From NCBI RefSeq assembly GCF_025370775.1, contig NZ_JAMXEX010000001.1, forward strand, positions 496,001 through 560,000: a stretch of 64,000 nucleotides of DNA, read 5' to 3'. This stretch comes from Ancylothrix sp. D3o. GTDB lineage: Bacteria; Cyanobacteriota; Cyanobacteriia; Cyanobacteriales; Oscillatoriaceae. The notes beneath the pieces were generated by a model, which worked only from the letters and a program-made list of their open reading frames with translations, was not told the origin of the DNA and did not search any database. A program made the translations under genes and the position numbers. Of this stretch, positions 1 through 7,711 are shown one piece after another (the stretch's first letter is position 1; each line of letters starts with the position of its first letter).

Positions 1-1558
1 TATAGCCCACAACTTGGCCGGTTTGACGGTAAATATGGGCCAGTAAACGAGTCGTAGTAGTTTTACCATTCGTGCCGGTGACAGCCAAAATCGGCACACG
101 GTGAGGAGTTCCGGGGGGGAAAAGCATCTCCAAAACCGGCCCAGCCACATTGCGAGGCAAACCCTTACTAGGACAAACGTGCATCCGGAAACCCGGTGCA
201 GCATTCACCTCAACGATCACCCCGTTGGTTTCCCGCAGCGGAAGAGAAATGTCAGAAGTTACTATATCCAACCCACAAATATCAAGGCCAATAATTTTAG
301 CAACCCGCTGAGCAATCCAGATATTTTCCGGGTGAATTTCATCAGTGCGGTCGATAGCTATGCCGCCGGTGCTGAGGTTGGCCGTTGCGCGGAGATAAAA
401 AACTTCCCCATGAGGCAAAATTGTTTCGAGGGTATAGCCTTTTTGTTGCAGTAATTGCTCAGAGGTGCGGTCTACAACTATTTTGGTAAGAACATTAGCA
501 TGACCGTCGCCTCGGTTCGGATCACGGTTAGTTTCTTCTATTAATTCTTGTATAGTTGATTTGCCATTACCGATGACGTGAGCCGGCACCCGTTCCGCCA
601 CCGCCACCAATTTACCATTCACCACCAAAACCCGGTGGTCACGGCCAGTATAGTAGCGTTCCACAATCACCGAGCGAGTTTTAGAAGCAGCCGAAGCCAT
701 ATCATAAGCATCTTCAGCCTGTTTAAGGTCATTAATATTGATAGTAATGCCACGCCCATGATTGCCGTCAAGCGGTTTAAGGACAATCGGGAAACCGCCG
801 ACATCAGAGATAGCATCTTCCAACTCATCCAAATAGCGAATTACCGTTCCGCGAGGCACCGGCACACCCGCACTGCGGAGAATAGTTTTTGTACCTTCCT
901 TATCGCAAGCCAACTCCACCCCTAGGATGCCGGTAAAATTAGTCAGAGTAGCTTGAATGCGCTTGCCGTAAGAACCATAGCCCAACTGAATCATCGAGCG
1001 AGCGCTGAGGGGCATCCAGGGAATGCCTCGAATTTCCGCTTCTTTAACAATTGTTTCCGTACTTGGCCCTAAAGCAGCCTCGGCCCAAAGTTCCTTAAGG
1101 TCTTGGATATCTTGCTCAACTTCCGACACTGAGTAGTGGCCGGTATCAACAATACTTTGACAAAGACGAACCGCTGCACGCGCTGCATACCGGCCCGCTT
1201 GTTCATCGAGATATTCAAACACAACTTGATAGGTGCCAGGCGTAGAAGTTTCGCGGGTGCGACCAAAACCCACATCCATCCCTGCCAACTCTTGTAAAGC
1301 CAGGGCAACGTGCTCAACGACATGACCCATCATGGTGCCTTCGTGCACCCGTTGCAGGAAGCCGCCGCGACACCCAGGCGAGCAGAAGTGTTCAACTATA
1401 CTGGGGAGAGATTCGATTAAGCCTTCATAAAAGCCGGGTATTTGATTTGTCGGTGAGTTTGCCAAATTTTCCAAATCAAGACGCATAATAATTAACTTAT
1501 GCCGGCGGATGCTCCAGTAATTGGGGCCGCGTAACGTCAGGATTTTAAGTATTTTCAT
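1..1558 (-). CDS. cphA: Cyanophycin synthetase CphA (N-terminal part, runs off the window)
   Basis: Makes cyanophycin, the Asp-Arg nitrogen store, by ATP-dependent addition of Asp and Arg. About 519 residues are visible, roughly the first 60 percent of a usual 870-900 residue enzyme; the 3' end lies left of base 1. Seen: the typical opening MKILKILTLRGPNYWSIRR, a Cys/Gly-rich CSPGCRGGF motif, an ATP-grasp domain at about residues 220-470 (with GNHGRGITI and VEVNAAPGFRMH), and the start of the Mur-ligase-like domain with its P-loop GTNGKTTT near residue 495. I chose the ATG at 1558: it restores the family N-terminus, is in frame with the later Met at 1486, and follows a GGGAAAGG ribosome site. 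It lies 160 bases downstream of cphB on the same strand, probably co-transcribed. Identification is close to certain. Confidence 0.96.
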   Translation of the reverse strand, partial: MKILKILTLRGPNYWSIRRHKLIIMRLDLENLANSPTNQIPGFYEGLIESLPSIVEHFCSPGCRGGFLQRVHEGTMMGHVVEHVALALQELAGMDVGFGRTRETSTPGTYQVVFEYLDEQAGRYAARAAVRLCQSIVDTGHYSVSEVEQDIQDLKELWAEAALGPSTETIVKEAEIRGIPWMPLSARSMIQLGYGSYGKRIQATLTNFTGILGVELACDKEGTKTILRSAGVPVPRGTVIRYLDELEDAISDVGGFPIVLKPLDGNHGRGITININDLKQAEDAYDMASAASKTRSVIVERYYTGRDHRVLVVNGKLVAVAERVPAHVIGNGKSTIQELIEETNRDPNRGDGHANVLTKIVVDRTSEQLLQQKGYTLETILPHGEVFYLRATANLSTGGIAIDRTDEIHPENIWIAQRVAKIIGLDICGLDIVTSDISLPLRETNGVIVEVNAAPGFRMHVCPSKGLPRNVAGPVLEMLFPPGTPHRVPILAVTGTNGKTTTTRLLAHIYRQTGQVVGY

Positions 1559-1640
1559 AACCTTTCCCTTGAGTGTGCGATGCGTATGGCGTGCAATAGG
1601 CTTAACTAATCTAGTTTCATGGCGGCTCCCCTCCGCAAAC

Positions 1641-1655
1641 TGTTCATAGTGAACA
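1641..1655. repeat. Short perfect palindrome between cphB and cphA
   Basis: TGTTCA-TAG-TGAACA, a perfect 6-base inverted repeat with a 3-base centre, in the 160-base cphB-cphA gap about 85 bases upstream of the cphA start. It could be an operator half-site pair or a small mRNA hairpin. No known regulator is recognised. Confidence 0.3.
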
Positions 1656-1718
1656 TTTTATGGGGATGAGGGACTGGGAGATAACGGCACTAAAGTCCCC
1701 CAATCAAAAGCAGGGTTG

Positions 1719-2576
1719 CTAAGACTGCCGGGGGGGGTGAACTATTTTTCGATTGGGCCGGTCGTAACAGTCGCCGTGACACAAAAGGTGAAGGCGGAGG
1801 TTAAACAAGCTCAGGGGGTCTGTAGCTTCGACGTAGGGGTAATTAGTGTGAGACATTTCGCTCGTGTCGATGATGGTGACGGTGCCTTTGCCGATAACAG
1901 AGATCAGGCCGTCTCGTTCAAACATTGCACAGGTGTCTTCATCGATACCGATGCCCATTCTATCCGGGTGAGAGGCAACAGCGGAGAGGAGACGAGCCAT
2001 CCGGTTGCGATTTTGGAAGTGTTGGTCAACAATGACTTCGGGAATGATGCCGAGGCCGGTTGCCATATCAACGAGGGAACGGTTAGGAGATTCGCCACTA
2101 CCGCCACCGGCGATCATGTGATGGCCCATGACTGCGGCACCGGCGCTGGTACCGGCAAGAACGATTTGTCCGAGTTGGACTTGCAGGCGAATTTTTTCCA
2201 TTAAAGGGGTGTCTGCAAGGAGGGAACAAAGGCGCAGTTGATCGCCGCCGGTCATAAAAACGCCGGTTGCCGCTTCTAGGTAGTCTTGCCAGATGGGGTC
2301 TTCGCCTTGGGAGCGTTCGCGGATGTCGAGTACCTGTATGGCTTTTGCGCCCATTTCTTCAAAAATAGCAGTATAGCGCTGACCTATGGCGGCGGGTTCG
2401 CGGGAGGCGCAGGGGATAATTGCTATTTGGGCATCCGCAGCGCCGGCGCGAGTAAAAAACGTATGTAGGATTTCGCGTCCGTGTACTTTGTCTTCTGCTC
2501 CGCCAATCACCATGATGGCTGATTTGGTTGGTTGGGGCATCCTGGGTTCTATCGGTTGAGATTCTAATTGCAGCAT
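1719..2576 (-). CDS. cphB: Cyanophycinase CphB
   Basis: Serine peptidase (S51 family) that releases beta-Asp-Arg dipeptides from cyanophycin in the cytoplasm. The 285 residues match the normal family length. Seen: IMVIGGAEDK near residue 21, FMTGGDQ near 107, and the nucleophile motif AGTSAGAAVM with Ser144, followed by the conserved VDQHF and GIGIDEDT segments. Gene order cphB-cphA on one strand is the common cyanobacterial arrangement, so one transcript would carry both synthesis and breakdown of the polymer. There is no signal peptide. A start at Met13 (MPQPTKSA) is possible, but the chosen ATG is acceptable. Confidence 0.96.
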   Translation of the reverse strand: MLQLESQPIEPRMPQPTKSAIMVIGGAEDKVHGREILHTFFTRAGAADAQIAIIPCASREPAAIGQRYTAIFEEMGAKAIQVLDIRERSQGEDPIWQDYLEAATGVFMTGGDQLRLCSLLADTPLMEKIRLQVQLGQIVLAGTSAGAAVMGHHMIAGGGSGESPNRSLVDMATGLGIIPEVIVDQHFQNRNRMARLLSAVASHPDRMGIGIDEDTCAMFERDGLISVIGKGTVTIIDTSEMSHTNYPYVEATDPLSLFNLRLHLLCHGDCYDRPNRKIVHPPRQS

Positions 2577-3004
2577 GACATCGCTTGTTAGCAGGCTTGT
2601 GGGCGACCGGCTTTGGTTCCCACGATCTATAAAATTGCTTGAATATGAAGTTTAATTCACCAGTCTGGCTTATCTGCTGGCACAGTAGTAAACGCAGGCT
2701 GGCTTTTAATTGTCTCATAATCTTTTGGCGATATCGCGTATTTCTTGTGTTTCTATTTTTTGTTTTTTTGCACAGCCTTTGCTGCTCTAATGCTTGTGGG
2801 GTAAGTTTGTTGGGCTTAAAATGCTAGTTTTTTATGGGGCGGTTATGGATGGGGCTGGGGTTGGTTTTATTAGGCATTTCTTAACATTTCCAGGGATAGG
2901 GGGCCGGTGTGCTAAGATTCTACGTTTTAGATTTTAAATGTTAAGTGTGGTGTTCTTTTTGCCTTGGTTGGCTTTGATGTGTAGTGTTTATTGCGTAAAT
3001 TTTT
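2577..3004. other. Gene-free spacer between cphB and trmD
   Basis: 428 bases between the divergent cphB and trmD. It must hold both promoters. Several short reading frames cross it but show no codon bias, ribosome site or recognisable product. I see no RNA gene or strong hairpin. Confidence 0.5.
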
Positions 3005-3679
3005 ATGAGATTTGATGTCCTTACATTGTTTCCAGATTTCTTTAAATCGCCTTTAGAGTCTGGGTTATTGGCAAAGGCTTTAAGTAAGAAAATTGCCGAA
3101 ATTTTTTTAACTAATCCCCGTGAATTTGCCACAGATAAACATCGGCGTGTGGATGATGAGCCCTATGGGGGTGGGGTAGGGATGGTTCTAAAACCGGAAC
3201 CGATTTTTGCCGCGATGGAGTCGGTGCCGATGGTGGGCCGGCGAGAGGTGATTTATTTAACACCCCAGGGAGAGCGGATGCAGCAGGGGATGTTTCGGGA
3301 TCTCGCAGAGAATTTTGACCAGCTTGTTTTGCTTTGTGGTCATTATGAGGGAGTGGATGAGCGGGTGATGAGTTTGGTGTCTCGTGAGGTGTCTTTGGGA
3401 GATTTTGTTTTAACGGGAGGTGAAATTCCGGCCCTGACTTTAATTAATGGGGTGGTTCGTTTGCTGCCGGGAACCGTAGGTAAGGCGGATTCTTTAAAGT
3501 ATGAGAGTTTTGAAAATGGTTTGTTAGATTATCCGCACTATACTCGTCCGCCGGTGTTCCGAGGGTTGAAAGTGCCGGATGTTTTGCTTTCGGGAAATCA
3601 TGGGGAAATTGAGCGCTGGCGTTATCAGCAGCAACTTGAACGAACTCGCCTCCGCCGGCCTGATTTGTTGGATGGTTAA
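3005..3679 (+). CDS. trmD: tRNA (guanine-37-N1)-methyltransferase TrmD
   Basis: Methylates G37 next to the anticodon in tRNAs reading CNN codons, preventing +1 frameshifting. 224 residues, slightly shorter than the 240-255 usual in proteobacteria. Seen: the N-terminal MRFDVLTLFPDFF, the EPYGGGVGMV segment near residue 54, and the trefoil-knot SAM-binding motifs LCGHYEGVDERV near 113 and SLGDFVLTGGE near 131. The C-terminus carries the WRYQQQLERTRLRRPDLL helix. It stands alone, not in the rpsP-rimM-trmD-rplS operon of many bacteria. A heptamer repeat follows the stop codon. Confidence 0.97.
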   Translation: MRFDVLTLFPDFFKSPLESGLLAKALSKKIAEIFLTNPREFATDKHRRVDDEPYGGGVGMVLKPEPIFAAMESVPMVGRREVIYLTPQGERMQQGMFRDLAENFDQLVLLCGHYEGVDERVMSLVSREVSLGDFVLTGGEIPALTLINGVVRLLPGTVGKADSLKYESFENGLLDYPHYTRPPVFRGLKVPDVLLSGNHGEIERWRYQQQLERTRLRRPDLLDG

Positions 3680-3703
3680 TTGTCATTTGTCATTTGTCAT
3701 TGG
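3679..3703. repeat. Tandem heptamer repeat (TCATTTG family)
   Basis: Three tandem copies of a TCATTTG/TCATTGG-type heptamer directly after trmD. The same family recurs after the DUF1517 gene (5128-5159), the nrtA-like gene (30821-30878) and the nrtC-like gene (33837-33857), and upstream of the CHASE2 kinase (49738-49760). Such short tandemly repeated heptamers are a known cyanobacterial feature of unknown function. Confidence 0.75.
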
Positions 3704-3791
3704 AAAAGCAAAATTAGGGATTGCCAGGGCCAGAATTGGGAATCGGAAATTGAGAATTAGTATTGATCTATGAAGAGTTGGTTTTGTAGCG

Positions 3792-5126
3792 ATGTTTAAG
3801 TTAAAGTTTTTGTCGGCTGCGGTTGTTTGTTTTTTAGTGCTGGGGGATATCGGTTTTTTTGCACCTAGAAATGGGGGGAAATGGTTGCAGCTAAGTGTGG
3901 CAGAGGCGAGAAGCGGGGGGGGGAGGTCGCGGGGGGGTTCTTTTTCCCGACCAAGTTCTAACCGGCCTTCTTCAAGTCCCTCTCGTTCGAGTGGCAGTTC
4001 ATCGGGTTATTCTCCTAGCAGACCGGCTGGTTCTAGTTATAATCCGCCAAGAGATAGCGCTCCAAGTGCGCCACCACGATCTTCGGGAAATACGGGCGGA
4101 CGGGCTAGAGGAGGTGACTGGGATAGACGGCCAACGGTGACGCCGGTGCCGGTGCCGAATTATCCAAGTCGGGGAGGCGGTTACAGTCCAAATTATCCGC
4201 CATCTCAGCCATATCCTTATAATCCGCCGCGTTATCCGAGTGGTGGGGGGACGACGGTGATTGTGCCGGTGCCGGTGCCGCAACCTCAACCGCGTTATTA
4301 TCCTTATCCGGCTCAACCGCCTTATTATCCTTCGCAACCGGTGCCGGCTCAAACGCCTTATTATCCTTCCGGTGGGTCGGTTGCTCAGCCGGTGCCTCCT
4401 TCCTATCCAGCCGGTGGCGATTATCGTTCGGGCCGGTCGTCAAATAATGGGGGGTTGTGGAGCTTTTTATTGTTTTTGTTGATTTGTGGTGGAATTTTAT
4501 TGATTGCTTGGATGATTTTATCGAAGAAAAATAGACATTCACCGCAATCAGAATTAGACAATGATATTGTGACGGTGACTAAGTTACAAGTCGCATTGCT
4601 TGCAGAGGCGCGTCACATTCAAGCCGAGTTATCTGATTTGGCGGTAAATTCCGATTTGGAAACAGCGGAAGGGTTAACACAATTTTTGCAAGAATCGGCT
4701 TTAGCTTTGTTGCGTTCTCCTGAATATTGGAGTCATGTTTTATGCACTTCCCAAACGGTGAAGAGTCGGGAAGAGGCGCAACAAGTTTTTGAGCAGTTTT
4801 CTATTAAAGAACGCAGTAATTTTAGTGCAGAAACCTTGTCTAATGTGGGAGGTTATGTACAGAGACGTTCACCGGCGCCGGTGGATGGTGATGAGGGGCC
4901 GGCGGCTTATATTGTGGTGACTTTTTTGGTAGGAACGGCGGATGATAAACCGCTGTTTGATAAGATTTATTCCGCTGAACATTTGCGCGCTGTTTTGACG
5001 AGGTTGGCGGGAATAACTTCGGATTATTTGTTTGTGTTTGAGTTGCTGTGGAGTCCGCAAGAAGCAACCGATACTCTGACGTATGATGAGTTGCTGACGG
5101 AATATGCGGATATGATTCAGATTTAG
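3792..5126 (+). CDS. DUF1517 family membrane protein with Ser/Pro/Tyr-rich extracytoplasmic region
   Basis: Function unknown; I recognise the DUF1517 family of cyanobacteria and chloroplasts. 444 residues. Residues 1-40 are a signal or anchor segment ending near VAEARSGGG. Residues 40-225 are low complexity: Ser/Gly/Arg runs, then Pro/Tyr repeats such as NYPPSQPYPYNPPRYPS. One clear membrane helix lies at about 226-246 (FLLFLLICGGILLIAWMIL). The DUF1517 domain proper is at about 250-444, mixed alpha/beta. The RSGGGRSRGG-type motif before the helix is typical of the family. The low-complexity part should evolve fast. It stands as a single gene between trmD and ispF, with heptamer repeats on both sides. 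Confidence 0.85.
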   Translation: MFKLKFLSAAVVCFLVLGDIGFFAPRNGGKWLQLSVAEARSGGGRSRGGSFSRPSSNRPSSSPSRSSGSSSGYSPSRPAGSSYNPPRDSAPSAPPRSSGNTGGRARGGDWDRRPTVTPVPVPNYPSRGGGYSPNYPPSQPYPYNPPRYPSGGGTTVIVPVPVPQPQPRYYPYPAQPPYYPSQPVPAQTPYYPSGGSVAQPVPPSYPAGGDYRSGRSSNNGGLWSFLLFLLICGGILLIAWMILSKKNRHSPQSELDNDIVTVTKLQVALLAEARHIQAELSDLAVNSDLETAEGLTQFLQESALALLRSPEYWSHVLCTSQTVKSREEAQQVFEQFSIKERSNFSAETLSNVGGYVQRRSPAPVDGDEGPAAYIVVTFLVGTADDKPLFDKIYSAEHLRAVLTRLAGITSDYLFVFELLWSPQEATDTLTYDELLTEYADMIQI

Positions 5127-5127
5127 T

Positions 5128-5159
5128 CATTGGTCATTGGTCATTTGTCATTGGTCATG
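5128..5159. repeat. Tandem heptamer repeat (TCATTGG/TCATTTG)
   Basis: Four tandem heptamers directly after the DUF1517 gene, the same family as at 3679-3703. A related ACAAATGACAATTGAC stretch lies just before ispF near 5370-5390. Confidence 0.75.
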
Positions 5160-5205
5160 GGTATGGGGTGGGTTTGGTGAAGATAAGTAGAAGCACTTAA
5201 TTATT

Positions 5206-5282
5206 TGTAGGATGGGTAGAGCGTAAGCAAAACCCATCAAAGCCTGGAGAGTGTTGGGTTTCGTTCCTCTACCCATCCTACA
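5206..5282. repeat. 77-base dispersed inverted-repeat element
   Basis: Perfect 16-base terminal inverted repeats TGTAGGATGGGTAGAG (5206-5221) and its reverse complement (5267-5282). An inner pair, AAACCCA and TGGGTTT, gives a long hairpin. This family of small hairpin elements (GTAGGATGGGTAGAG...AACCCATC) occurs between genes in many cyanobacteria and looks like a non-autonomous, REP- or MITE-like element. It sits in the 274-base spacer upstream of ispF. No target-site duplication was evident. Confidence 0.8.
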
Positions 5283-5400
5283 TTACACCCAGAGTTTAAT
5301 TAAGTTGACTTACTTATAAAGATAAAGGAGGGCGAATAATTGACAAAAAAGCAGTGAGAAAGGAAAATTGACAAATGACAATTGACTCAGGACAAAAAGA

Positions 5401-5883
5401 ATGAATATTCGGATTGGTAATGGCTATGATATCCACCGGCTTGTGGAGGGGCGCCGGTTGATTTTAGGTGGGGTAGAAATTGAGCATTCTTTAGGTTTGT
5501 TAGGGCATAGCGATGCGGATGTTTTGACTCATGCGATTATGGATGCTATGTTGGGCGCTTTGAGTTTAGGCGATATTGGTCATTATTTCCCCCCCTCGGA
5601 TGAAAAATGGGCCGGTGCTGATAGTTTGATGTTGCTTTCTCAGGTGAATAATTTAATTATTGGGCGGGGATGGCAGGTTAGTAATATTGATGCGGTGGTG
5701 GTGGCGGAACGTCCGAAATTAAAGCCGCATATTGGCGCGATGCGGGATAAAATTGCGGGAATTTTAGGGGTGGAAGCGGAGCAAGTTGGGGTGAAAGCGA
5801 CGACGAATGAAAAGTTAGGGCCAGAGGGAAGAGAGGAGGGAATTTCTGCTTATGCGGTGGCTTTGTTGACGAGGGAAAAGTAG
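5401..5883 (+). CDS. ispF: 2-C-methyl-D-erythritol 2,4-cyclodiphosphate synthase IspF
   Basis: Fifth step of the plastid-type MEP isoprenoid pathway: cyclises CDP-ME 2-phosphate to ME-2,4-cyclodiphosphate and releases CMP. It feeds carotenoid, chlorophyll phytyl and quinone synthesis. 160 residues, normal length. Seen: the metal-binding GYDIHRL motif near residue 8, [19 protein letters not shown] near 36-54 with the second metal His, the [13 protein letters not shown] segment near 97, and the KATTNEKLG signature near 132. The ATG opens [12 protein letters not shown], as in homologues. The next gene starts 41 bases later on the same strand but is unrelated in function. Confidence 0.97.
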   Translation: MNIRIGNGYDIHRLVEGRRLILGGVEIEHSLGLLGHSDADVLTHAIMDAMLGALSLGDIGHYFPPSDEKWAGADSLMLLSQVNNLIIGRGWQVSNIDAVVVAERPKLKPHIGAMRDKIAGILGVEAEQVGVKATTNEKLGPEGREEGISAYAVALLTREK

Positions 5884-5924
5884 GAATTGAAACAAAGGAA
5901 AAATATATAAAAATTGGGGATAAT

Positions 5925-7703
5925 GTGATGTTAAATAAACGGCGATGGTTGGCTTTTTTGTTGGCTTTTTTGGTGGCGGTTTCTCTGGGCGGATGTAATG
6001 GAATTAGTTTAAAATCGGAGGCTTCACAAGTACCGCAGTTAGTTGATGCAGTGCTGAGTGATCCGAAGACTTTTAATTATCCGCTTTCTCAAGAGTCGCC
6101 TAATGTTTTTGGTTACATTTATGAGGGTTTGATTACAGAAAATGGCTTAACTGGTGAGCTTGAGCCGGGGTTGGCGGAGTCTTGGGAAATTGCCCCAGAT
6201 AAGAGACGAATTGTGTTTACTTTGCGGGATAATCTTAAGTGGTCGGATGGGGAACCGCTGACTGTTGATGATGTAGTTTTTACTTACGAAAAAATTTATT
6301 TTAATGAGAAAGTTCCGACGGATGTTAGAGATATTTTGAAAATCGGAAAAGAGCGCAGGTTGCCTGGTGTAAGAAAAGTTGATAGTCGCCGGGTTGAGTT
6401 TACGGTACCTGAACCGTTTGCACCTTTTTTGCGTTATACCGGCGGGTTAGCAATTTTGCCAAAACACGCTTTACAAGAGGCTGTCGAAACGACAGATGCG
6501 AATGGAAATATTAAGTTATTAACTTTTTGGGGAACGGATACAGATCCGAAAAAAATTGTCGGCAATGGGATGTATGCTTTGGAGGAGTACCAAACAAGTC
6601 AGCGGGTAATTTTTCGGCGTAATCCCTATTATTGGCGTAAGGATGCGGCGGGAAAACCTCAACCTTATATCGAGCGAATTGTTTGGCAAATTGTTGAAAA
6701 TACGGATACATCTTTTTTACAGTTTCGGTCGGGAAGTTTAGATACGGTTGGCATTACGCCTGACTATTTTTCTTTGATGAAAAAGGAGGAAGAAAGGGGG
6801 CAGTTTAAGATTTATTCGGGTGGCCCGGAAATGAGTACAACCTTTGTGGTTTTTAATTTAAACCGGGCGAAAAACTCTAAGGGTGAAAATTTGGTTGATC
6901 CGGTAAAGTCTCGTTGGTTTAATACGTTGGAATTTCGGCAGGCGGTGGCTCATGCGATTGATCGCCGCAAGATGTTAAATAATTTGTTTCGGGGGTTAGG
7001 AGAGGAGCAAAATTCGCCAATTTATAAGCAAAGTCCTTATTATTTAGCGCCGGAACAAGGGCTGAAAGTTTATGATTATAACCCCCAAAAGGCGAAGGAG
7101 TTGCTGCAAAAAGCTGGGTTTAAATATAACGCGAATGGGGAGCTTTTTGATGAGCAAGGAAATCGAGTTAGGTTTGAAATGTTGACGAATGCTGGGAATA
7201 AGTTAAGGGAGGCAATTGGGGCTCAAATTAAACAAGATTTGGGGGCAATTGGCATTCAAGTTGATTTTAGTGCGATTGCGTTTAATACGATGATTAATAA
7301 GGTGTATAATGAGCGGACATGGGATAGTTATATTGGCAAAATAGGCGGTGGTGGAGTTGAGCCGAATAGTGGGGCAAATACTTGGACAACGAAGGGCGGT
7401 TTGCACGCTTTTAATTTGGCAGAGCAGCCTGGAGAACCGCCTTTAACGGGTTGGAAAGCGAATGATTGGGAGTTGGAAATTGAACGGCTTTATATCCAGG
7501 GTGCGAGCGAATTAGATGAGGCAAAACGCAAGAAAATTTACCAGGAATCTCAGCGCATTACTCAAGAAAATTTGCCGTTTATTTATTTAGTAAATCCTCT
7601 GTCTATGGAGGCTGTGAGGGATCGTGTTCAAGGGCTGAATTTTTCTGCTTTAGGTGGGGCTTTTTGGAATTTATATGAGCTTAAAATTGCGGAAGAGGAG
7701 TAA
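5925..7703 (+). CDS. Family-5 solute-binding lipoprotein (peptide/nickel-type ABC transporter), copy 1
   Basis: Periplasmic binding component of an oligopeptide/nickel-type ABC importer (SBP_bac_5). 592 residues. A lipoprotein signal covers residues 1-24 with lipobox VSLGGC, so Cys24 would be lipidated. Family motifs: LAESWEIAPDKRRIVFTLRDNLKWSDGEPLTVDDVVFTY near residues 85-125, RRNPYYWR near 227, and FRQAVAHAIDRRKML near 340. Translation may begin at the GTG at 5925 or the ATG at 5928. It is followed 8 bases later by a close paralogue. No permease or ATPase gene lies next to the pair, so transport partners must be encoded elsewhere. The substrate cannot be told from sequence. Confidence 0.9.
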   Translation: MMLNKRRWLAFLLAFLVAVSLGGCNGISLKSEASQVPQLVDAVLSDPKTFNYPLSQESPNVFGYIYEGLITENGLTGELEPGLAESWEIAPDKRRIVFTLRDNLKWSDGEPLTVDDVVFTYEKIYFNEKVPTDVRDILKIGKERRLPGVRKVDSRRVEFTVPEPFAPFLRYTGGLAILPKHALQEAVETTDANGNIKLLTFWGTDTDPKKIVGNGMYALEEYQTSQRVIFRRNPYYWRKDAAGKPQPYIERIVWQIVENTDTSFLQFRSGSLDTVGITPDYFSLMKKEEERGQFKIYSGGPEMSTTFVVFNLNRAKNSKGENLVDPVKSRWFNTLEFRQAVAHAIDRRKMLNNLFRGLGEEQNSPIYKQSPYYLAPEQGLKVYDYNPQKAKELLQKAGFKYNANGELFDEQGNRVRFEMLTNAGNKLREAIGAQIKQDLGAIGIQVDFSAIAFNTMINKVYNERTWDSYIGKIGGGGVEPNSGANTWTTKGGLHAFNLAEQPGEPPLTGWKANDWELEIERLYIQGASELDEAKRKKIYQESQRITQENLPFIYLVNPLSMEAVRDRVQGLNFSALGGAFWNLYELKIAEEE

Positions 7704-7711
7704 ACAAATAG

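Noticed and set aside
1716-2204. 162-codon frame on the plus strand
   Set aside because: Lies antisense inside cphB, which has full family motifs; a shadow frame.
5206-5282. Complete insertion sequence
   Set aside because: Only 77 bases and no transposase; kept as a small hairpin repeat.
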